From positions 62,001 through 126,000 of the forward strand of contig BLJB01000052.1 of assembly GCA_013423325.1 (NCBI GenBank): DNA of 64,000 bases, given 5' to 3'. How positions within the stretch are numbered: the stretch's first letter is position 1; the number at the start of each line of letters is the position of its first letter. The notes beneath the pieces were generated by a model. The model saw only the letters and a program-made list of their open reading frames with translations. It ran no database searches and was not told the origin of the DNA. Below, piece after piece: positions 33,078 to 44,535 of the stretch. This stretch comes from Usnea hakonensis (lineage: Eukaryota; Ascomycota; Lecanoromycetes; Lecanorales; Parmeliaceae). The translations under genes and the position numbers were made by a program.

Positions 33078-36000
33078 ATCATGTAATGCTGGACGAGTGC
33101 TGGTGACGAGGATGAGGGGCTTTGATTCCGTTGATTAATCAAGTGGATGTTGGTGATGATGATGACGACGATGACAATGGCAAAATAGGTAAGCTGAGCG
33201 TAGCAAGAGGAGACAGCGTCGCTGAAACAAGGCGTACAACAAGTAGGGTTGCAATATGGCAGTGTTTGTTGGTTGGTGGGATATTGGAGGAGAGTGCTCG
33301 GTACTATTAATATTTTAACGAGACTGAAGGATGGATGGGTGGAATAAAGTGTGATGGTTATATGATTATTGTTCCGCGCCGCAAGTAAAAAGACCGGCTT
33401 ATCATGGAGATATGAAGATTGAGGCAGGACTCACAGAATCATACTCGAACATGATTCCCGACCCACTCAGCAATAACCAATAAAATCATGCTGAACGGGT
33501 ACGATCGACAAGTCGGCAAAAAATTCAACAGACACACAGATAACAGATACTTTCCTTTTACTTGACGTGTTACCTTGGAAGTCCCGAAGTTGAACGGGTT
33601 GACTTTGACGGCTGGGAAATAACGTGGATTGATCAATGTGTCATGAAAGCTAATTGATGGTGGGTGGGTTTCAAGCCATTCATTGGCTAGGAAATTTTGA
33701 ATAAAAAGACGTCTGTTAAGGTAGACTGTTTGCTGCATCATCGCAAAGCCTACCGCAGGTCCGCGACTCCTAACCTTACTCTAAGTTCTTAAGCTAAGCT
33801 ACCTCGTGACATTCGGTTCCCACCACTCCACCATCCATTGCTGCGCCTATTTTACTGTGAAGAGCGCAGCCTTGCCACTAAAGGAGAGAAGGAGGGGGAG
33901 GAGGAGAAATATTAAATTCCCGACAAGTGATCGCGGTTTCAGAAGTTGTAACGGTCCAAGAATCGGTACAGTATCATTGACGCTTTGTGGGCAAACCCCG
34001 CATCAAAAAAACATGGCATGAGCACGATCGAGAGATAAGTAGAAACCAAGGCCGTGAGAAGACCACCTACTCCAGGTATGTTAGAAGCGAGAAGTGGAGA
34101 CAGACATACCGCATAGCGTGTAAGTAAGATGAACCTCTGTCTGTTCCCTCTGCCCTTGATCCTCAGTCCCTTTGCCAAGGATCAGGATTCAGGCCGAGGG
34201 ATTGACCACGTGAAAGTGGTCGGCCGGGGGCCCGACGTTTCAAGCGTGCCCCTCTAAAGTACGTATTTCCAGTATGATGATTGACTTATGACAGACCACC
34301 GTCTCTCAACGAAAGTCGGATTTTATCAAAACCCGAGTACAGTATTCTACATGTACTCGTACATCTTAGAGATATACGTAGGAATCAAAATTGGTCTTTC
34401 AATTGTCATTCTCTACCTAAAGTAGGTAGGATCTAGAGCCCATTATGCGGGCTTCAGATTTTTATTTGCTCCGTATCCGCACAACCCCTGAAATCTTCCG
34501 AGCAGCCAGACAATTTGGCTTGAGGTACAGTAAAGTAAAGTAAAGTAAAGTAAAGTAAAGTAGGCACTGGGGTGCATTAGTCTTCACTTTAACGGAGACA
34601 AAGAAGAGGGGAAACACTGAAGCATATTGTAGGCATAAGGCACGCTAGTTTGTTGTAAATAAACATGAATGCAGACGCACCACGCAGGGGTATCTTAGAA
34701 GAAATGTAAAAATGCAAATTCTAGGTGCGCTTCTACAATAATAAGGTAGCAATTCTAATCACCAGCTTCCGCAGTCCGGTCTAAACTACTCCGTACCTGT
34801 TATTATTTCCGGGTGCCATCAAGCCCAAAAGTACCCTATTCTCCTATCTACACAGTACCTCTAGGCCCGAAAGCCTGTACCTACTTACCTTATGCAAAAG
34901 GTATATTTGATTACGGGTGGGCCAGTGGCAGCGTGAATGAATTCTGAGGCTCTTTCGATATATTCTTTACATGGCGTCGTTTGCTGCAATCGTTTCTGTC
35001 TTCTCCCTCAGACTCCGTCACCTCCTCGCTGGCATATGGTGTGCGATAGCCGGCCACCACTGATGTGGAGGATCCATCTCCTGCAGCGGCTGTCCCAATG
35101 AATATGCACAGACCCGCATGCCACTAATCTCGCAATTTTCAATGCGCTGCAACTCTGCAAGCTCGCAAAGGTATGTGCCTTGCAGTCGCATATGTGTGGA
35201 CCTAAATGGGCATAAATTATTCTTGACTAGTGGCTTCTCGTCCACATAATGCCCTACCGTTTGGCAAATGGCCTATGCTTAAAACTGCCTATCCAAAACC
35301 CTTTGTGTCAAAGCTGAACAGTCAGGTACTCAACGTGCGCGCGAGTTGCATAGAGTTTCTGCAGAAAGATTGGGTATCTAGATGGCGATATCCTGGCCTG
35401 TGTTGGCTAAGCGATGAGCATAATTCCTCACTTTGCAATGCGCTCCTGGCGCATCTTTGGCTTTGGTCAGTGTCTATGAGAAGGTATACCGACTCCGTTG
35501 TCCGTACTTATATTACAGCGACCTGGGCTTTGAACGGACCTCCATCATGCATGGTTTGTCCCGAAAGAGCTTGTGCGGTGCAGAAAGCACACGTCCAAAT
35601 GATCTAGAGGAGCCGACGAGAGCCCCACAGTAGCTCCGAGCACCCCTCTCACATTTGCCCTGAAGTTACCAAGATATCGTCTACAAATTTTGCGTGGCTC
35701 AAACCTGATAGCATAGCGATTAGCGAAATACTTTTCGAGCAGACCAGCATGATTCCAGTCCTTGCAGACCCAGATCTATTACGACACAAATGTCGAAGCC
35801 ACCACAGATGGCCCTAATGATTTGCCGCACCTCAGTGCTACAGTACCCCCCGAATACTCGGTGGTATTTGGTTGCGGCTCTTTCCTTTTCTCGTGTGCAA
35901 AGAAGTACGGAGTAAGTATCTAAAACAAATGTTCGGCTTAACGATCTTACATAGACATTTTTTCTTGATCGTAGACGTTCCTAGATGAAGATCTAGGCCC

Positions 36001-37045
36001 CCCTTTTTTTATTTATGGCAGTGAGGATTTTATTGTTTTCGATGATAGGTATCAATGGCTTGACACTTCTTCCACTACTCCGCAGCTCAACATCACGGCC
36101 TCAGGTCTCTTTTTTCAAATAGACGTCTAAGAAACCCATCAATATCGCCAGCATCTGCACCATATTTGCCAGAAATCAGATCTCGAATGGTTATGTTCAA
36201 TCCCCTGCCTATGGGAGCCAAGCATGTGCCTGACCTTGTTAAATTGTTCCACTCAAAGCTCGCTCAGAGCCATTGATTGCCCTGCATCACTAGGCTCAGA
36301 GGGGCCCAATTGATTTATCTTGTCAAGTCTGCATGTAGCGTTGCTAGACACAATCAACTGATATGGCTCTGCAGTCCTCACCCTTTCCACGTCCTAATAA
36401 AGCTATACTGTGTACCGCCCTTGATTCATACTCAAGCTCCCTCTCACACATGGAGAGGTCTGGAGCGTTGCTCAAAGTCTCGAACGGACAAAGAAAGACC
36501 AGTACCTGATTCCAGAGATATGGCAAAAGCCGGCAGAAAGCCCGGGGAAGTATGCGAATCCAGACGACAGCTGTCAAATGCATGTACTCGAGATAGCGCA
36601 GGCCGAGAACTTTCGACTAGCCACGCACAAGGGCATCCAGGCTTCCCGTTAGCTACCGGTAGCCATGCTGTACCCCAATATGCTAGCTCCGAGCTACGTT
36701 TGTCAGATAATCACTGCATACTTGAATGATCGGGGTGTCTTGGTTAGTATGCAACGATTCAGTCTCCTATCTAGCAGCTCTATGTTTACAACTTACAACG
36801 TGATGATTACAGAAGACTTCGCTTGACCAACTTTTCATATAACTCCACCCTCGAGCTCTGCTGTCATGTTATACATATTGCAACACCTCTTCACACCTCC
36901 TTATTTCCGATCTCGCAACGAAACCCAGGACGACAGCCCAAAGGCCTGGGTTTGCAAATTGTCGCCACGTGAAGTATGCGCGAAAATTCATTCTTGGAGA
37001 CCGTGGCAAGAACTTTCTCATTCCAAGTCCTCACGTCTGCCATTC
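33078..37045. other. 4-kb region without recognisable genes
   Basis: The longest gene-free part of the window. It holds a (TAAAG)6 tract at 34531-34560, TACTCCGTA at 34787-34795, an inverted copy at 35906-35914, and CTACCTAAAGTAGGTAGG at 34417-34434. Frames at 35230-35607 and 36277-36729 have no internal family motifs. Base composition is not strongly AT-rich, so it is not an obvious RIP-degraded transposon. An old, decayed element is possible but unsupported. Confidence 0.4.
34531..34560. repeat. (TAAAG)6 microsatellite
   Basis: Six perfect tandem copies of the pentamer TAAAG, followed directly by TAGGCA. Lies in the gene-free region. Confidence 0.95.
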
Positions 37046-38213
37046 TTATTCCTTTCTCGACCGTGTCACCCTGGGTGTAATTCCTCCATCTTCTCCCCCT
37101 TTTGTTGACCCATTTGACAGACTTCCCGAAAGTACGGCTTCCTCCATGCGTTGCACGTCCGGCACTTCCATCCTGCTCATGTCGATCGCCGCTTTTGTTG
37201 CCGTCTTGCTGAGTCTTCTGCCCTTCTTCCGCCCTCTTCCACCCTTGGAATTCTCCTTTTTGTACGTAGCAAAATAGAAAGAGATGAAGAGTAGGAGGTA
37301 GGAGGATAGGATGCCCATGCCCGCAAAAGCAGCAAACTCTTCACCCGCGCATTGGCCAGCAGTCGGTAGGTCAGGGAAGTAGGTAGACGAGAAGTAAGTG
37401 TAGGAGGCGAAATAGACGAAGCCAAGATCAATGACGAATTGGGCTATCTGGAGCCTGGTAATCCACTTCTTCCACCAAATTTGCACGCCGCGCGCTGCTT
37501 GAAAGTAGTACCAGTACATGACCACGTGGACCGTGAGATTGAGAGTGATGGGAACCCAGGAGACAGCGGTCAACCCGATGAGCTGGGTATAACAAAGTAG
37601 AGCTGTAGCGCCGTGATGATAGGTATGGAGGAAAGCTGGGCACGTCAGCTGCGTACATCGCTTTTTAGTTTTCTTGACGTACTGAGGGGCTTTTTCTTGA
37701 GAACCATGAAAACAGTATCCAAAAGCTCCAGGTATTTAGTGAGATAATTGAGCTAGGGGCAATCAACTTTGTCCGCTCTGTCCACAATAGAGGAGCACGC
37801 ACGTAGTATAAAGTCACAAGTGGAGTCGTCCATCCTCCCCTGTAGTCGCATATGGCATAAAAGATTCCATTCCTGGCGACTGTGGGCACCAATTGCTCGG
37901 CAAAAAGCGCCAGAAGGACCCCACTGATAGCTGTCAAGACTAGATTATGCACCATGAAGAGACCATTAAGCCTGAATGGTTCCCGATTTTTCATGAACTC
38001 TCTCCCCGCGAAAACCGTCACGTAGTACGTGATAAGCATTGTCGACGTCGCTGTGAAGGTCGAGAGAGGCGTCGCACCTGGGACGAAGACGAATTTGTTT
38101 GCGGAATGTCCGACGATGCTGCTATACACCTTGTCGAAATGAGGCCATAATTCAACAATAAAGGGTCTGTCCAGGGTGGGAAGCGGAACGGAGTTGAAGA
38201 GGTTGGACGCCAT
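37046..38213 (-). CDS. ELO-family very-long-chain fatty acid elongase
   Basis: ER-membrane 3-ketoacyl-CoA synthase of the ELO (GNS1/SUR4) family, condensing malonyl-CoA with long acyl-CoA for sphingolipid and VLCFA synthesis. Exons 38213-37803, 37752-37683 and 37635-37046 encode 356 residues. The diagnostic block [20 protein letters not shown] spans exon 2, and the catalytic histidine box HTYHHG is at about residues 164-169, followed by [13 protein letters not shown]. Several hydrophobic helices are evident, and the C-terminal tail is Lys/Arg-rich ([11 protein letters not shown]), as expected for ER retention or retrieval, though no exact KKXX ends the protein. Elo2-type versus Elo3-type cannot be told by eye. 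Divergent with COX6. Confidence 0.92.
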
Positions 38214-39029
38214 GATACCAGGAGTCTACCAAAGCAGTAGGTGTGAGATACTGGTGAAAGATGTCTCTCTGGAATTAATTACGGATGCGTCCGTATAGTT
38301 GGCACGAGGTGGGAGAACGGCTTGTTGTTTTGTTACACTTTCACATGCGGCAATGGTCGATGAAGGAATGACGAGAATGGAATACGATGAGAAGACGTTT
38401 GACGACCTGGAGCTGCGACACAATAGTAATTAACAGTAATTAACAGTAGGTAAGTCTGGTAAGAAAGTGTGGAGGAGGCAGAATGTACCTATAGGACTCA
38501 GGAGAACCGTGATGCTAGCTCACGCGCGGCGCCGGCGGAAGCTGAAATTTCGGCTGACGGGCATATGCCTCCCGACCAACAACAATCAGATCAATCTGCT
38601 TCTACTCCGTAAAGTGCCAAGTCACTTTTGAATCCCTCCAAAGCAAGATGTGAAGTAGAGATATAGGAGCTTTCCTAAGTACGTTCGAAGTTACCCCGAT
38701 CGGCTATTTCATAACAGCTAAGAACTACTTTACGGAGTATCTTACAAAGCATCAAGACTTTTGTTAGAATTCTCTATTTAATCGTATTTATCGTTTGATA
38801 TACTTTTAATAACGTACTGTATTATAAGCGTATCGTGAATTTGAAAAAACGACATATTGAATGTATTAGAAGTTCGAGGGAGTACTTGGATCACCCTTAG
38901 TTTCCCAGTGTTAAAAATTATAGTCGTAAGATCTTGAGGAGCAAGCTCCGTCTAGAGGTAATTTGGTACCTCGACATCCCATTCGGCCCAACTCGACAAA
39001 ACTACCAGCGTCCTTACCGCGCTCGCTCA
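38214..39029. promoter_or_regulatory. divergent promoter region, elongase / COX6
   Basis: 816 bp between two outward-facing genes. It contains two copies of the TACTCCGTA 9-mer in opposite orientation (38603-38611 and inverted 38731-38739), 128 bp apart, and an AT-rich stretch at 38750-38860. Confidence 0.5.
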
Positions 39030-39812
39030 ATGTCTTCTACAGTTCTCTTTCGTCTAGCCGCGCGCAAACAGCCATCGTACCTGGTCCGATCGTCGCACTC
39101 GGTAAAGAGACCCTCCCCAAGGGAAGTATACGCGGGTTCGTCCGCGACTGTGGCATGCAATTACTTTTGTACCACTGCTAGGAAAGCAGCGGATAAGGAT
39201 GGACAAGGAGCAACTGGAGGCTCAGGGCATCATGAAGAGACCTTTGAGGAGTTTACTGCTAGGTATGGGCATTTGGCAGGTCGTGGGCACTCGACCTGTC
39301 TTGACTATATGATTGCATAGAATTTCATCTGAAGGCCTGAAGCGACTACGATAAGTCAATTGACTGATTGGTGTCTTTCTCCAGATATGAGAAAGAATTT
39401 GACGGCGTTCAAGATGTCTTTGAACTACAGGTGTGAAAGAGCCTCGCCCCACGATTTTGAAGCCTTGAACTCTGACCTTCCGTCTTACAACAGCGTAACC
39501 TGAACAACGCCTTCGCCTACGATCTCGTTCCTGCTCCTTCCGTCATCACAGCAGCTCTCAGGGCGGCCAGAAGAGTCAACGATTTCCCCACTGCCGTACG
39601 GGTCTTCGAAGGTTTGTCACCCTGTCCGACCTTTTCCTGTACGGAGACATGCTTACCCCTCAAATTCAGGTATCAAAGCCAAAGTCGAAAACAGGGGCCA
39701 ATACGACGAGTACTTGCGCGATCTTGAACCACTTCGAGAAGAATTAGGTATCGATCTGAAGGAGGACTTGTACCCCGAGCAACGGTACACAGGAGGTGCG
39801 AATAGGGCATGA
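39030..39812 (+). CDS. COX6: Cytochrome c oxidase subunit 6 (COX5A type), mitochondrial
   Basis: Nuclear-encoded subunit of respiratory complex IV on the matrix side. Exons 39030-39262, 39385-39430, 39494-39611 and 39670-39812 encode 179 residues. The first ~55 residues form an Arg/Ser-rich presequence (MSSTVLFRLAARKQPSYLVR). The mature part carries the family run EEFTARYEKEFDGVQDVFE, LNNAFAYDLVPAP, RAARRVNDFPTAVRVFEG and YLRDLEPLREELGI, split across four exons with matching phases. Exon 2 is only 46 nt. The in-frame upstream ATG at 38934 is rejected because the intervening residues are not presequence-like. Confidence 0.93.
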
Positions 39813-40252
39813 TAAGGGTCGATGGCGTATTGCATACTTGGGGACCAACGAGTGAACACGAGAAGCTTTGAAGAAGTTGTATCACGATACTACTCAGCTC
39901 GTCTGTACGCGGAATGTGCACATAGATATCTGCCAAAGCTTGCTTGTTGTTTCACACCAATAAGGCCTCATGCCTTGCAGGATATCATTCGTTCTGCACT
40001 GCGCTGGAACCAGTCTAGTAGTAGGTGGTCAGATGGTAATACATGCTTGTCTCACACCATATCAGAGCTCAATTATGTACAACGAAGTGGCATCATTACA
40101 CAAATGCGTCGGTACTTCCTCCTTGCGCCACAATCACATCGGCTTGACGTACGGGGACCTTTCGCAGGTAGCAAATCCATACCACACACATCAAGTCATG
40201 TATAGAAAGTAGATTACAATCTTTTCTGTCTCACATCTGCCATCTCCAGGTG
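39813..40252. other. intergenic between convergent genes
   Basis: 440 bp of 3' flanks of COX6 (+) and the mannosyltransferase (-). Nothing recognisable. Confidence 0.5.
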
Positions 40253-41615
40253 TCAACCCATGCCGACGTATTTGAACCAATTAGGCCTGCAGTCTTCCTT
40301 GAATAAAAATCTTTCGCCGTCGGTGAAACGGCCCGTGACACACCCTTTGCATTTGGGAGATTTGGGACAGTTGAAGTAGGGTATATGTTGATAGCCTATA
40401 TCACGAAACCTGGAACATGGTCAGAAGGCCTACCCATTCTGTGTTCCGAGATCGACTGCAGTTGCGAGAAGACTTACCAATGGATCTTGCTCTTATCCTC
40501 AAACAGACCCAATGCAATACTATGCACCGGCGCATCTCCCCACCTTTCGTAAAAGAAACCACCCGCTCGATCTAGGTGCTCAAAGTAGTCTTCATATGGT
40601 TTGGACCGCCAAAACTCCATGTCCGCGATTTCGAAATTGCTCCAAAAATGACAGGTGCTGTACCCGTGCGCTTTTATATTGTGTTCTGGCCTCCTCATGC
40701 TATCCACAACCCACTCTTTGGCATTATTCTCGTGCAAATATTCAGGATGTGCGGCCATGAACTTTTCTGTCTCTGGCCACAAGGTAGGGATGGTCTGCGG
40801 CGAATCGTACAGGTTGATTGTAAATCCATAGGTCTTGTTGTGGTCACTCATCCAGCGGAAAATATCGTAGTCAATCTCGCAGAAGAAGTGTACCTTTGGC
40901 TCCACGCGCCAATAGTAGCGGACATTCTGCAGGGCTGGGTGTTTGTAAAACATGCCACTATTCCAGCGGCACATCTGATGATAAGATACCATAGGACCAT
41001 ACTGAACTTCCTGTTCTTCGAGCATCTTGGCGGACTCATCGAACAGGTCGCTGTTGATCCAAGAAGGTACTGCCCAATGTTCTTTAGGAATTAATTCTGT
41101 AAAGAGAAAATGTAGTAAGTGTTCGAAGAAACTACAATTGATCACATAGCAGGCGTCATACCATAATTACATTTCGCTTTAGTCTCCATCTGTGTTAGAC
41201 GTTTGAAGTCTTCTGAGAAAGGGACATCATTAAAGAAGGTCCAAGGGTAATTGAATTTTGAGTTCCATGTTCGCTCCAAGTCTCTCATGGACATCAGCAT
41301 GCCATCCAGCTCTTCATTTCGTACCAGCGCCAGCAGTGTCGCATTGATTCGAGGTGAGTCAGGATTGTCCGCGGCATACCCTTCAGCCCGCCGTAAGGGT
41401 GGAGGAGGTTCGCCATACTCTGGTTGCTGTTAGAGTCCGTATAGATGGGCATTCACAAAGGTGGTACCTTGTAAGGTCGGCTCGTTGGGAAGCTCATGCT
41501 CAAGGTCGCCAGGTCCGTGTATTGCTGGAGGCGTTTTGAAGGCCTGGAAGAGAAGATAGAATAACAAAAAAGCGGATATTATCGCCAATGCACGCAAAGG
41601 TTTCGGGATAGCCAT
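40253..41615 (-). CDS. GT15 alpha-1,2-mannosyltransferase (Kre2/Mnt1/Ktr family)
   Basis: Golgi type II membrane enzyme that extends O- and N-linked mannose chains from GDP-mannose. Exons 41615-41468, 41419-41162, 41096-40478 and 40409-40253 encode 393 residues. A short cytosolic tail is followed by a signal anchor (ALAIISAFLLFYLLFQAF). The catalytic domain starts with NATLLALVRNEELDGMLMSM and contains TWNSKFNYPWTFFNDVPFSE, MCRWNSGMFYKHPAL, YYWRVEPKVHFFCEIDYD, the active-site block STCHFWSNFEIADMEFWRS and GGFFYERWGDAPVHSIA. The last exon ends in a Cys-rich strand (FNCPKSPKCKGCVTGRF). Length and motifs are normal; the paralogue (KRE2, KTR1 and so on) is not resolved. Divergent with GCP5 over 277 bp. 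Confidence 0.93.
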
Positions 41616-41892
41616 ATGGGCAGTCGTTCTCGTCCTCTCATCGACCAGTCATATGGAGGTAGATATACGTATGAAAGGATCATCATCGCCATTGGCAAGA
41701 CTTTTCTACCTTGTTATTGCCTATCATCCTCACCCTATGCTTGACTCAGAAAAAGGCTGGCGTACGTGAAAAGCGGGCGAAACATCGGCGGAACTAAAAC
41801 AAGGGTCCGGCTATTAGCGTGTGCAAACCCTAAAATGCTTAACTTGATGACTTGCCATATGGCCATTGACCGAGGAACTCTACTCCAGTCTG

Positions 41893-44535
41893 ATGGAACA
41901 CACTGCTGAGGCCAACTTCCTGGTAGACCAACTGATCAGGGTCTCGATCAAAAACCTATCAGAGGCTGATGCTGAACATCATAAACAGTCAGCGTTGCGT
42001 AAATTGGCAAACAACCATTTTGCCCGTACCAATCAATTCGAGGTCACCGCTCGATTGGATGGTTTGGAGGAGAAATGGAGAATCAATAACAATGATCCAC
42101 TGGCAGACACCCTCAATCTTCGACGAGCAGAATTGTCCATAGTGTCAAATGAATGGACCCCCGAGTTGTTATCTCTTTTATTACAACTATCGGACAGGCC
42201 AGCGGGCCAATCAAATCACGCAGATCTGGCAATTGTGAAGCCCGAGCTTTCACAATCTGCCTCACTGACATGGGCTGATATTGTGGCAGAAGAGCCATTG
42301 GATGACCGGGATGGCATCTGGAAGAATGTTGATTTCACCGCAGATAGTTCGGACGATGGTGAACAGACTGAACTCGTTCACTCCGATCTCTCATTACGCA
42401 CGCCAGGATTTAGCGCAGTTGAGCCAGCGGACGAAGCTCGCTCTGAGGCACTGATTGAATCTGCAACAAACATATCGCTTCGCAAAGTCCAAAGTGCGCA
42501 ATTTTGGAACACGCATGACGCTGAGATAAATAATTTCATCAGCGAGAAAGACGAAAATTGTAGGTCGAACGCGACTGTAACTGAACTTCAAGCGATACGA
42601 GAAGTCGTCTTCCTGCTGCTAGGCCTATCAACGTCTATCTTCAGTCAAGGGAATGAAGGACAGACCATCCTCTCTAAAGCAATATTCCTAGACCATCTCT
42701 CGCAAGAGTCATTGAACAGTCTCTTGCAAGGATTTGTTGTGATTGCTAACAAGCTACTCACTATTCGCCAATGTGTTCAAAAGGAGGAGCGAATTCCTCT
42801 CGAACAGACTTTTCAAGCCGCCCTTGCCTCACGCCTAGAACCTTTCGATCGTGCCTTGTCTAGAATACAGACCAAGATCCTCTCCCGTGATTCCCAGTTT
42901 GTCCCAAGTCTGCTGAAACTCTACGATGAGATCTACAGCACAGGCCGACTTCTACTCCAGGTATATGACGTTCTGCTGGAATTGGAGATTAGCTCAAAAG
43001 TTGAAAGGCCTTTCCGCATCCTCGAGTGCTTATTTCATAAAACTTCCGTTAATCAAGGCATTGGAGATGCAGAAGGATATGAATACATGGCGAATCTCTT
43101 CTTCGACTGTTTCCGGACATACCTCAAGCCAATAAGTTTGTGGATGGAGCAAGGCCAGCTTAGTGGGCGCGATTCTGCTGTCTTCATTGAAAAAGTCGAT
43201 AAGAATGTGCCCTCTCAAAGCATCTGGTCCGATCAGTATTATCTCAAAAAAAATAGCAACGGTGATCTACACGCGCCACAGTTCCTCCATGTAGCCGCAA
43301 AGAAGATCCTCAATACTGGTAAAAGTATCGACTTTCTAAGACGTTTGGGAATGGAAGACTATGATCTCAGTCGAGTTCCGGCAAACAGAGGCTTTTTGAC
43401 TTACAAGACTGTTTGTCAGCCGGCAAATTATGGCCTGTTGAGTCCGTTTGCCGCGCTTGTTGATGTAGCACTCGACAAATGGATTGCCAGTAAGCACCAA
43501 GCATCCTCGTTGAAGCTTCGTGCCCAGCTCGAGCTGCGTTGTGGCTTACAGGCATCGTTGAATGCTTTGGAATATGTCTATTTCGGCGCAGTGAGCACCA
43601 ATTTTAACAACAACATTTTCGAAAAAATAGATCGGGGCACTCGTGGATGGAATGACGGTCTCATCATGACTGAGTTATTTCAAAGCACTTTCAACTCCAC
43701 CGGCCGTCTTGAGATCCGTCTGATCCCAGCAGCCCACGGAAGTTCGAGGCGCTCTATGAGCGCTCTTGAAGACATTCGGGTAACTTACACGCTTCCTTGG
43801 CCAATTGTCAATGTCATAACAACAGAGTCGACTTCGCTCTATCAACGAGTCTTTGTGTTTCTGACGCAATTGCAGAGAGCAAAGTATCTGATCTACCGGC
43901 ACAAAATCTCCAAGAGCGTGCGTCCAACGGACCAGCAGTCACATTTCCAGATATACACACTTCGCCACCGCCTTCTCTGGCTTACTAACACGATACTGAC
44001 TTATATCACCGATATGGTCCTCTCAGTGGCTACTGCTGACATGCGTATCGCCATGGATCAAGCTGAGGACATGGACAGTATGATCACAGTTCATCAGGCC
44101 TACATTCAGAGATTAGAAGATCAATGTCTTCTGCATAAGAAACATGAATCCGTTCGCCAGGCTATCGTATCGTTACTTGATCTGACGATTCTTTTCTCGC
44201 ACTTGCAAGCCTCGAATCAAATACGCCTCGACCCGAAGAGTAGCCTCACTAATACAAAAGCGAGCCAGAGGCATACAAAACACCCCGGAGAGGAGAATGC
44301 TGCTCGATCACTCTCTGACGAAGACCAATACAGCGATGCTGCTAGTGACGAGTCGAGTTCCCATCCTGCTCTGCACGCACAGCTTCCAGATGAGGGCAGC
44401 CTGGAGCGAATGCTGGATACTTTCAGAGATGTGCTCAGTTTTGTAACCGCGGCAGTAAGAGTTATTAGCAAAGCTGACAGTGCACCTTCCTGGGAGATGT
44501 TTGCCAACAATCTAGCTATGGGACTAGAAAAGTGA
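41893..44535 (+). CDS. GCP5: Gamma-tubulin complex component GCP5 / Mod21-like
   Basis: Non-core subunit of the gamma-tubulin ring complex, which nucleates microtubules at spindle pole bodies. A single exon of 880 residues from the ATG at 41893 (MEHTAEANFLVDQL); the frame is open slightly upstream but without an ATG, so a short upstream exon is possible. The N-terminal part (WTPELLSLLLQLSDRP, LTWADIVAEEPLDDRDGIWKNVDF) fits the GCP5/Mod21 N-terminal domain. The GRIP1-like region carries SDQYYLKKNSNGDLHAPQFL and AKKILNTGKSIDFLRRLG. The GRIP2-like region includes YTLPWPIVNVITTESTSLYQ and VFVFLTQLQRAKYLI, typical of Spc97/Spc98 proteins. A Ser/Asp-rich insert lies near residue 800. A telobox-like AAACCCTAA is 60 bp upstream of the ATG. 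Confidence 0.88.
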   Translation: MEHTAEANFLVDQLIRVSIKNLSEADAEHHKQSALRKLANNHFARTNQFEVTARLDGLEEKWRINNNDPLADTLNLRRAELSIVSNEWTPELLSLLLQLSDRPAGQSNHADLAIVKPELSQSASLTWADIVAEEPLDDRDGIWKNVDFTADSSDDGEQTELVHSDLSLRTPGFSAVEPADEARSEALIESATNISLRKVQSAQFWNTHDAEINNFISEKDENCRSNATVTELQAIREVVFLLLGLSTSIFSQGNEGQTILSKAIFLDHLSQESLNSLLQGFVVIANKLLTIRQCVQKEERIPLEQTFQAALASRLEPFDRALSRIQTKILSRDSQFVPSLLKLYDEIYSTGRLLLQVYDVLLELEISSKVERPFRILECLFHKTSVNQGIGDAEGYEYMANLFFDCFRTYLKPISLWMEQGQLSGRDSAVFIEKVDKNVPSQSIWSDQYYLKKNSNGDLHAPQFLHVAAKKILNTGKSIDFLRRLGMEDYDLSRVPANRGFLTYKTVCQPANYGLLSPFAALVDVALDKWIASKHQASSLKLRAQLELRCGLQASLNALEYVYFGAVSTNFNNNIFEKIDRGTRGWNDGLIMTELFQSTFNSTGRLEIRLIPAAHGSSRRSMSALEDIRVTYTLPWPIVNVITTESTSLYQRVFVFLTQLQRAKYLIYRHKISKSVRPTDQQSHFQIYTLRHRLLWLTNTILTYITDMVLSVATADMRIAMDQAEDMDSMITVHQAYIQRLEDQCLLHKKHESVRQAIVSLLDLTILFSHLQASNQIRLDPKSSLTNTKASQRHTKHPGEENAARSLSDEDQYSDAASDESSSHPALHAQLPDEGSLERMLDTFRDVLSFVTAAVRVISKADSAPSWEMFANNLAMGLEK

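Noticed and set aside
35230..36729. Possible retrotransposon relic
   Set aside because: I tried to see reverse transcriptase, integrase or RNase H motifs in all frames and found none; no terminal repeats or target duplications are visible.
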